DNA from: Diplolepis rosae
Taxonomy: Eukaryota; Arthropoda; Insecta; Hymenoptera; Diplolepididae
Direction: 5' to 3'
NCBI GenBank assembly: GCA_030998225.1
Contig: JAPYXD010000275.1
Location: forward strand, 868,001 to 932,000
DNA: 64,000 nt
The notes beneath the pieces are model-generated. The model saw nothing but the letters and a program-made list of their open reading frames with translations, did no database searches and was not told the DNA's origin. The position numbers and the translations under genes were made by a program. The first letter of the stretch is position 1, and every line of letters begins with the position of its first letter. Of the stretch, positions 56,368 through 64,000 are shown one piece after another.

Positions 56368-57655
56368 TCTGCTCGCTTCGCGGGCACATTCTCACCGCGC
56401 GCAGCTCGCTTCGCTCGCAAGTTTGAGCGCGCCTAGGGCGCGCGATTCGATCGTCTTCGCATACATTCAAGTTTATTTCTTATAATTTGATACTGAAGTT
56501 CAAACCAATTTTATAATAATATTACAGATGATGTGAATTACACATTTTCTCAAAGTCACTCTATTTTTTTTTGAATTTAAGTGAAACGGGAGATTCAATT
56601 TACTTAAGGCTCTATCAGCCTTAAGGAACACATTCTCATCATGACGCTCGCGCTTCGCGCTCGATTTTCTGTATACATTTCAGTAACTTTTTAATAAATT
56701 ACATGATTATTGATAAATTTATTTTCTTCCAAATATCTCAAAAAGGAAAAACAATCGTAGACTTCATTTAAGGAAAAGATTTTGCAGAACAACGCTTTTT
56801 CGTATCTCACATATTTTGGTGAAAAAAATCGAATTTTTTTAATATTAAAAATCAAAACATAAAATATACATCCTGTCCCGAAATGTCTTAATGAGAATTT
56901 GTAAACTTCATTTAGGCAAACAATTTTCCATCTAAACGTTTTTTTTTGTATCTCACATATTTTGTCTAAAAAATGGAATTTTTGAATTTTAAACGTATTT
57001 TTTGGAATTGAAACGAAAAATATATGTTTTATCAGGAACTGCGTCAGACAAAATTTGTAGATCTTTTTGAAACGAACAACTTTGTATTCTTACGTTTTTT
57101 TCGTATTTTACATATTATTGTTAAAAAATTGAATTTTGGATTTTCAATAGTTTTTTTTTTAATTATAAAGAAAAATATGCATCTTATGAAAAAATGTTAC
57201 AATTCAAATTTGTAGGTCTTTATGTAGAAAATAATATTGTATCATAACGTTTTTTCGTATCTCGTATAATTTAACTGGAAAATGGAATTTCGATATTGAC
57301 TTTTTTCGAATTCGAATATGCACTATCTAAAACCAGTATTGAAATTTTTTATTTTTTCAAAAAATTATTTTTAAAAAGACAAAAGTAGTACTCCATCCCT
57401 CAATTTTGATTGGATGTGGCTGGTTAACGAACTTGTCCTTACTTTTTCGGCTCCGATAAAGTGTACCAAAGCTCAATTCAATCTGATAATTCTATCGAGA
57501 GTTATGCCGCACACGACCTACAGACAGACAGACAGACACTTTCGTAAAAACCATTTTTTCTGACTCAGGGGGTCTCAAAACGTAAAGATTTGATGAAAAT
57601 TTCGAAAGTCATTTTTCACATAAAACCAATACCTTCTCATCCATGATGAGAATGT
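56368..57655 (-). mobile_element. HINE-like element, copy 5
   Basis: Minus-strand sense copy: starts at 57655 (ACATTCTCATCATGGATGAG), ends at 56368 with the GCCCGCgaaGCGaGC hairpin and AGA, flanked by A runs. It has a (CAGA)n tract near 57520-57538. Part of the GC-rich block is deleted (the jump at about 56453 from GATCGT to CTTCGCATAC), and a second gap lies near 57320. Confidence 0.75.
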
Positions 57656-59091
57656 AAAAATTGGGATTATTCTTATTACACCTGCCCGACATTTTCTCAG
57701 CTTATTTCAACTCAAGAGAAAAAATTGAATTCCTAATATGTACCTTATATCTACTGTCTCAAAACGAAAAATTTAAATATGTTCACCTCATATTTAATTA
57801 ATTAAATCTAATAACACAAATGGTAGAAACCCGACAAGGGAAAGAAAAATAAACGTATTCACTATAATTGAAGACAAGTTTCACCGAAGAGTGAACAATG
57901 CTGTTGATCGTCTTATACTTCACAAATGCATGAATTTCAGAAACGAAAGAAATGTGGTTGATCGTATTATGTTTCATAACTGCATGAAATTCAGAAACAA
58001 ATGACAATGTGAGTGAGCGTCTTTTGTTACTTGATTATGAATTTCATGGAGAATATACATAAGGAAACCCAACTAATGTAACTGAAAATCAGCATCTTTT
58101 TGTCGGAAGTACATTGGTTGAGTACGGGAACGTCCCAGGAGATGGCGGTCCTGCAAGTAGCGTAAAAAAAAAGAACTCTTCGTGTACCTTTGTATGCATG
58201 AAGGTTGTCATGGTAACATATATTTATTATAAGAATGTTTACAAACATTTACAAATATTAACCTTAATTTGCGGTTAAGTTAGAATATTTTGAGCGAACA
58301 GAAGGAAGTGGCCATTTTTTTACGCCACTTGCATTCGCGCCATCAATCGAGAAGTTCTTGTACCTTTTCCATGTACTTCCGATAAAAACTTGCTCAACTT
58401 TTGTGAAGTTCATGCATAAGAGATTGGTTTCCTTATTTTTTATTCTCCATGATGAATTCCATACAGTTCTAAAATATAAGACGATCACTCACATTTTATT
58501 CACATCACACATCTCAGTCACTCGTGTGACTGCAGCCCTCGCTTCGCTCGGGCAGCAAACTTCACACTCGTTTGCAATCGCTGTGTTTCGTCCCTTGTAA
58601 TGCATACTATTTTTCATTGCAACTGTTTTGAAAATTTGATTTTCGGTACCTGTGAAGCGGGACGAAAGTGCGGTTTGCAACCCTACCTTTAAAGTTTCGC
58701 CCCTAGGGTTGAAAATCGCAGTTTCGTCCCGCTTTACAGGTACCGAAAATCGGATTTTCAAAAGAGGCGCTATGAAAAAAAAAATTGTTCGCTCAAGCAA
58801 ACATCGAACATTTTAATATGGATAAATGAAAATCTGGTGCCCAGTACAGCATTTAGTACAAGTTTACGAAAATTGAAAAGAAGGGTATGCATTTTTCAAG
58901 ATATTTCAGAAACGGATAATCCGAATTTAAATTTTTTTCCAGATAATTATTCTTCATGGAAAAATAAACAAATTGACATATTGTTTATTGAAAAAAAAGT
59001 AGAAATGTCCTGAATTACAGAGCACTGAAATTTCAATACGTTTTTAGCACTTTTTCCAGTTTTTTAAGAATATCTCAAAAACCGTTATAGA
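57656..59091. repeat. Foldback repeats, no gene
   Basis: Two roughly 53-bp tandem units start near 57904 and 57957 (TTGATCGTMTTATNYTTCA). Arms at about 57985-58060 and 58430-58505 are inverted copies (CATGGAGAATA...GTGAGTGA), so 57.9-58.5 kb is a foldback. The CCCTCGCTTCGCTCGGG hairpin at 58537-58553 relates it to 8984-9104. A separate hairpin is listed at 58625-58764. Confidence 0.55.
58625..58764. repeat. Near-perfect ~60-bp-arm hairpin
   Basis: TTTGAAAATTTGATTTTCGG, then TACCTGTGAAGCGGGACGAA, is mirrored about 15 bp beyond the middle (...TTCGTCCCGCTTTACAGGTA, then CCGAAAATCGGATTTTCAAA). Few mismatches. No target duplication was identified; it could be a MITE or a young palindrome. Confidence 0.75.
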
Positions 59092-59093
59092 TA

Positions 59094-59280
59094 CACTGAG
59101 AAAAAATGCTATTGAATCAAAAGCATTTCTTTCCAAAAGCATGTATATCACAGATTCAAATCAATATGCTATAGAATTAGTAACATATTTATTGGTTCTT
59201 GTAGTATATTTTTATGAATTAATAGTATACATGCTTTTGGAAAAAAATGCTTTTGATTCAATAGCATTTTTTTCTCAGTG
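59094..59280 (+). mobile_element. CAC-ended MITE, 187 bp (family AATGCTATTGAATC), copy 1
   Basis: The ends CACTGAGAAAAAATGCTATT and the mirror of ATAGCATTTTTTTCTCAGTG match, with TA on both sides (59092-59093 and 59281-59282). The interior is almost identical to the copy at 59458. Confidence 0.9.
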
Positions 59281-59457
59281 TATCGTTAAAGTAAGACGGT
59301 ATTCGCAAACTGCGTATCAGCATTGAAAAGTACTTCGGAAATGATATGTCACATTCAGCGAGGGCATAGGTCATTTTTGTTGATCAGTGTTATTTGGGGA
59401 CTCAACATTTTTCCATTTCCTTGAAAGGCTTTATCGTATACTTCCAGCAACGCTATA

Positions 59458-59645
59458 CACTGAGAAAAAAATGCTATTGAATCAAAAGCATTTCTTTCCA
59501 AAAGCATGTATATCACAGATTCAAATCAATATGCTATAGAATTAGTAACATATTTATTGGTTCTTGTAGTATATTTTTATGAATTAATAGTATACATGCT
59601 TTTGGAAAAAAATGCTTTTGATTCAATAGCATTTTTTTCTCAGTG
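59458..59645 (+). mobile_element. CAC-ended MITE, 188 bp (family AATGCTATTGAATC), copy 2
   Basis: Differs from copy 1 only by one extra A in the terminal A run, as far as I can see. TA at 59456-59457 and 59646-59647. Same orientation, 177 bp downstream of copy 1. Confidence 0.9.
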
Positions 59646-59647
59646 TA

Positions 59648-60664
59648 GACAAGCTCTTACAGCTAAGGCCCAATAGAACATTTATACGTTCCTGCGTGTC
59701 AAGACATTTAATTTTGCTTGAGTTTTATATGTTTTGGTCTTGATAGCCAGCTTGGTATTGATCTATTTGAAGGAGAACTACGATAATCTACCATCTTTTG
59801 GATCGAGTTGGATAATTCTAAATTGCCAGCTCAGAAGTAAGTCCTTTTTTTTTTAATTATATTCGTCGCTAATAAATAATTATTAATGGTCGTCATAGAG
59901 AAATTAATAAACTCTACTTTATCCGTTTTTTGGGATTGAGTAAACCACCTATTCCGTCGTTGTATATTTGAATATTTTTTTTTGTAGTGATCAAGGTTGA
60001 TCTGGCGCCTCAAAATAATTTTCTTTTTTGCGAAAGCAACGCCGAAGGTGATCGCAAATTTAATAAAAATTAAGCGATTACACCAAAGTATATGAAATTT
60101 TGATTGTAAAATTTAAGAAATGGCGAAGAGGATAAAAACAGCGCGGATAGATGACTTTTGGTTTTGAAATTGAAGAAAAGTTGATTTTCAGCAAAATATA
60201 TCGGAAAATTGATTTTTATTGTCGAAACCATAAGTAGTTTATCTACGTCCGTTTTTTTTCTCTACCATTTCCCTAATTTTGAAAATAAAATTTTATATAT
60301 TTTTGACACAAAAATGTAGAAACATATTGCTCGAGTATTACTCGATTTTTTTTTCTAATAACCACACTGTTGGATATTTTGTATTCAATTTAATATGGAA
60401 GTATATGAAGTCATTTGGATATACAGTATATGGAATTTAATATACGTAATTATGAAATTTAATATACATCTATGTGTCGATTAAAGGGGATATATGATAG
60501 ATTCTTTGATAACTTGTAAATCAATAAAACTTGTAGATGATATTTCAAATCAAGTAAAGGTAGTTATGCCAAAAATCAGATTTATAAAACAAATAGTTTT
60601 TTATGATTTTAGACTTTAAATTATATTATCAGTCATGTTTTATGGAGGGAAAAACATTATTTTT
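59648..60664. other. Unassigned AT-rich DNA
   Basis: No gene or element end is recognised between the MITE and the next HINE-like copy. Confidence 0.4.
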
Positions 60665-60778
60665 ACATTCTCATCATATGAGAAGGTATTGGTTTTAGGT
60701 GAACAATTTTTTTTTTCTTTTTAACTTAAAAAAATACTATTACAAATCGAAAATTCAAGTTTTTAACCAGAATATGTA

Positions 60779-61196
60779 CACTGTAAAGAATATCGGTAAT
60801 TGTTCCTACTATGTATTAGGAAATTTTTCCTAAATCCTTAGGAAGCATAGATTTTCCTACAGAAAGTAGAAATATTTCATAGATTTGAGGAAAATTGACC
60901 GAATTTTCGGATTCATTTCCGAACTATTAGGAAATATATCAAAAAAGTGAGAACATTTCACAAATCTCCTAAGAAATTTGTTTACTTTTTTTGGATCTTT
61001 TTTCAACTAAATTATAAAATAAATCTTGTATATTTTTCCTAATAAACTGGATATTTCTTCCACCAAATAGTCGGAAGTATTTCCAGTTCTATGTCGGAAA
61101 TATTTCTGACTATATCTTTGGAAAAATTTACGACCCATTTGTATTTTAAGCCGTCCGACAATTTTCGGAAGTACTTCCGAAAAATTGTTTACAGTG
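60779..61196. mobile_element. CAC-ended MITE with CACTGTAAA ends, 418 bp
   Basis: CACTGTAAAGAATATCGGTA faces the right end ...CGAAAAATTGTTTACAGTG, with TA at 60777-60778 and 61197-61198. Other HINE-like copies read AATATGTAAAATACGAAAA uninterrupted here, which confirms the insertion and the 2-bp duplication. The interior holds TTCCTAATAC/TCCGAAAAT-type repeats. Confidence 0.85.
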
Positions 61197-61516
61197 TAAA
61201 ATACGAAAAAAACGTAAGAATGCAAAATTGTTCACTTCAATAAGGTCTGCAAATTACGTATGACACAATTTCTGATAAATGTATATTTTTCGTTTCAATT
61301 TCAAAAAATACGAATAAAACTCATTAGGAAATTTTTCGACAAGATGTATATTTTATGTTTCGATTTTGAATATTGAAAATCAAAAATTCCATTTTTTAAC
61401 CAAAATATGTGAGATACAAAATAAGCACTAAAACAAGAAATCGTTTACTTAAATAAATTCTACGATTGTTCTCCCTTATTGAGATAGTTGGAAAAAAATT
61501 AACTATTTCAATCATG

Positions 61517-61708
61517 TAATAATTTCTTTGAATTGAAGAAAGTTTTGTTGATTCAAAAAAATTTTCTTTGATGTAAACAAATCTATTTCTTTAGATCAAA
61601 GACAAATTATTTGAATATCAAAAAAACTGTCTTTAATTCCAAGAAATTTTTTTTTTACCGCATATCAAAGAAATGTTTCTTTGATTCAAAGAAACTGTTT
61701 TCTCAGTG
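61517..61708. mobile_element. CACTA-like MITE remnant, left end lost
   Basis: Filled with TTTCTTTGATTCAAAGAAA units, with the right end GAAACTGTTTTCTCAGTG intact and followed by TA. It closely resembles the element at 48822-49060, but about 20 bp at the left, including the CAC end, are missing. Confidence 0.65.
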
Positions 61709-61876
61709 TAAGTGAATTGAATTTCCTTTTTCATTTGAAATCAAAAAGAAATTTAGTAACTCTGAGAAAATGTAATTCACATCTACAATATTATAAAATT
61801 GATTTGAGTTACATTATCAAATTACAAGAAACTAGTAATAAGAAAAAGCTGATTAAAATCAATAGCATCCCTGTCA

Positions 61877-62779
61877 CACTGCAAAAAGAAGTGTCTTAAT
61901 TTAAGATACTTGTGTAGTCATATCTAAGATGTTTCGGTAGTCACTTTTAAGTTGCTTAAAACATCTTATTTGAATACACGTAAAATATCTTAAGTTGAGC
62001 CATCGGTAACACAGATTACTTAAGTTACCAACAGTTTATTGTTCCTATAACCTCTACACTGCACTACACTGTGAGAAAAAGCTTACAGCATACCGGTGTC
62101 TGCTACACATGTGGTGGCTTACATGGCTGTACGTACTTCTTAAAAAAATTAATTCAAGTAAATGCTTTATTGGAAAAGGAGACAAGCGACTGACCAAACG
62201 TATCAAATACGTTAAAACAGAAGGTATACCTGATATCGAGTCACGTGTTGCTGATACGATTTACACTTTTTACATGTAGCTCCACATCCGTCATATGTAA
62301 AGTTTGAATAAAGAATCGTGTCGATGAAAATGAACAATATATTCCTCTAAATGAGTTGATATTACACCACAGAAGAAAAACATGGAACAGTCAAAACGCT
62401 CCATTTCTTGAGGTTATGAACAGTAACTATAACCCTATGAGAGCTAGATTCTATCTTTCGACCACTACTTCTTTGACACTTTACGCGTCTTAGTTTTTGC
62501 TAACTTATTGACCTGCTATATCTTACAATTCAGAAACATCTTATGCCAGAACCATCTTATGACATTCTAAACATCTAAAACTAAAACACATTATCTAACT
62601 CAATCAAGTATCTTATTTTGTAAGACGGAAATTACATCTTTATTCGTATCAAAATACGTAAGTCGTCTTAATTTTGAATAAGATACTTCGTGAAACATCT
62701 TATTTCAAGACAGAAGATGGCAAATTCCCATCTTATATCTTACAGTAAGATACCAGGTAAGACACTTCTTTTTGCAGTG
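61877..62779. mobile_element. CAC-ended element with CACTGCAAAAAGAAG ends, 903 bp
   Basis: The ends CACTGCAAAAAGAAGTGTCT and its perfect mirror AGACACTTCTTTTTGCAGTG match, with CA on both sides (61875-61876 and 62780-62781). Subterminal zones contain many AAGATACTT, AAGATGTTT and CATCTTA units in both orientations. No protein is recognised. Confidence 0.85.
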
Positions 62780-62781
62780 CA

Positions 62782-63488
62782 GTCAGTATAAAAAAAATGT
62801 GTTTTAAATTTAGAAAATAAGCAATTTTTTCCAAAGTTTAAGCAACATTTTCGTAGAATTCGCCTCTAACTGTCTCATATTTCCAAAAAATCAATCAACT
62901 GTACTAAAGTATTTATAAAATCTTTGTATACGTATGGAAAATATTAAAACCTGGTTAAATCAATGGTCGAATAAATATGTATTGAAAAAATGTGTAACCC
63001 TCTATAAACTGAAAGTCGTAAAAACCGTTTCTCCATCAGATAATAAAATGCAACACACTGAAGGTAAAAAATGTCTCACATGTTGCGCATAGTGATTGGA
63101 TAGTGGTGAATTCATCACGAACTACATCAACTTGACTGTCAGTCTTAATTTATCTTCCTCTGTAGGGTTTTTTATGGGAATTTTCTGAGCATTCCATGAA
63201 AGTTCACAAAATTGGATTATTTTAAAATGTTTACTTAAGGGTATCCGCCACTTTTAATGAGTATATTTTTTATTTTTTTGACATTTTCCAAAAATGTTAT
63301 ATTTTATTCTCTATACTTTTCTGAGTATTGTGTAAATTTTCAGCGCAATCTGATTTTTTTCTTGGCAAATAAATAAAATTAAAACTTACTACGATTTATG
63401 AATAACGCCTTTTTAGCGAAAATGAGCTTTTTACACAAAATAGTTCGTTTATTTACTTACTAATATTTCTAAATTATATGGAAAATAG
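62782..63488. other. Unassigned AT-rich DNA
   Basis: At 63235 a TTAAGGGTATCCGCCAC resembles the left end of a TTAA element, but no matching right end was found in the window. Nothing else is recognisable. Confidence 0.4.
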
Positions 63489-64000
63489 TCATCAAATCTC
63501 TACGTTTTAAGACCCCCTGAGTCAGAAAAAACGGTTTTTACAAAAGTGTCTGTGTGTCTGTCTGTAGTAGTAGTAGGTCGTATACTCGATAACTCTTGAT
63601 AGAATTATCGGATTTTATTGAGCTTAGGCGTCCATTATTGTAGCCGAAAAAGTAATCTAAAATTGTTGACATAGGAACATTTTTTGTGTTTTTGAAAAAT
63701 ACTTTATGAAAAAATTCAAAATCCCAATACTGGTTTCTGATAGTGCTCATAAATCTCTACACTGAGAAAAAAATGCTATTGAATCAATAGCATTTCTTTC
63801 CAGAAGCATGTATACTATTAATTCATAAAAATATACTACAAGAACCAATAAATATATTACTAATTCTATAGCATATTGATTTGAAACCATGATATACATG
63901 CTTTTGGAAAGAAATGCTTTTGATTCAATAGCATTTTTTTTCTCAGTGTACTAATTATCCTAGTAAAACATTCTACGAATGTTTTTGCTTTTTGAGATAT
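63489..64000 (+). mobile_element. HINE-like element fragment, copy 7, runs off the window
   Basis: From about 63489 (TCATCAAATCTCTACG) it follows the family through GACCCCCTGAGTCAG, a short TGTCTG tract and GATAGTGCTCATAAATCTC. It is interrupted at 63760-63948, resumes with AATTATCC, and by 63970 has jumped to TCTACGAATGTTTTTGC, a later part of the family, so an internal deletion is present. Confidence 0.65.
63760..63948 (-). mobile_element. CAC-ended MITE, 189 bp (family AATGCTATTGAATC), copy 3
   Basis: Same family as 59094 and 59458 but inverted and slightly diverged. TA at 63758-63759 and 63949-63950. Other HINE-like copies read AATCTCTACAAATTATCC across this site, which shows the insertion point. 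Confidence 0.9.

Larger units (their letters stand above)
60665..61830 (+). mobile_element. HINE-like element, copy 6, decayed and twice interrupted
   Basis: Begins ACATTCTCATCATATGAGAA, loses the microsatellite part by a deletion after about 60706, continues through AT-rich repeats, is cut by the CAC element at 60779 and by a CACTA-like MITE remnant at about 61517-61708, and fades out near 61830 before the GC-rich blocks. Confidence 0.65.

Noticed and set aside
63235..63251. TTAAGGGTATCCGCCAC as the left end of a TTAA element
   Set aside because: No matching right end exists before the window stops, so it was not called as an element.

Overview
This window looks like repeat-dense, AT-rich nuclear DNA from an arthropod, most probably an insect. 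The evidence is eukaryotic GT-AG introns, a BEL/Pao LTR retrotransposon, degraded Tc1 and mariner transposases, a Penelope-like element and many nested non-autonomous DNA elements. I found no ordinary cellular protein-coding gene, rRNA, confident tRNA or CRISPR array. The species cannot be named from sequence alone.

Layout. 1-6.8 kb: TTAA-flanked and foldback elements, a Penelope-tail fragment, a ~320-bp tandem array at 3.4-4.9 kb, then low-repeat sequence. 6.8-9.1 kb: TTAA and other small inverted-repeat elements. 10.7-11.4 kb: a broken gene of a transposon-linked arthropod family. 11.7-15.3 kb: a CAC-ended element, then a Tc1 element split by a Helentron-like (HINE-like) element. 16-17.3 kb: a mariner relic split by a TTAA element. 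19.5-22.8 kb: a TTAA element split by a Penelope-like element that carries a GIY-YIG endonuclease and hammerhead-like motifs. 24.6-27.5 kb: three DNA elements nested inside one another. 29.5-31.5 kb: a HINE-like copy split by a CAC-ended element. 32.6-39.1 kb: a complete-length BEL/Pao retrotransposon with near-identical LTRs but broken reading frames. 41.7-45.7 kb: a foldback whose single TTAA received three TTAA elements in a row. 46.9-48.3 kb: a HINE-like copy. 48.5-56.2 kb: two short CAC-ended elements, then a ~7.0-kb element with two apparently intact genes. 56.4-64 kb: more HINE-like copies and at least six CAC-ended insertions.

The most interesting unit is 49207-56221. A nine-exon gene (deduced 550 aa, all splice phases consistent, SAM-like N-terminus) is followed 41 bp later, on the same strand, by an uninterrupted 819-aa C2H2-finger/transposase-like gene. 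The unit is bounded by imperfect CAC...GTG ends, a 2-bp TA duplication and subterminal copies of a palindrome close to TTTCTTTGATTCAAAGAAA. I interpret it as an autonomous animal EnSpm/CACTA-like transposon. About a dozen shorter elements in the window share CAC...GTG ends and 2-bp duplications; four of these insertions can be checked against uninterrupted target copies elsewhere in the window. They are candidate passengers of this or related transposases.

Several 0.4-0.9 kb islands of visibly less AT-rich, non-repetitive sequence (near 6, 10, 18.8, 23.7, 28, 40.4 and 46.4 kb) lie between the repeats. They are the best candidates for host regulatory or other functional DNA, but nothing in them is recognisable.
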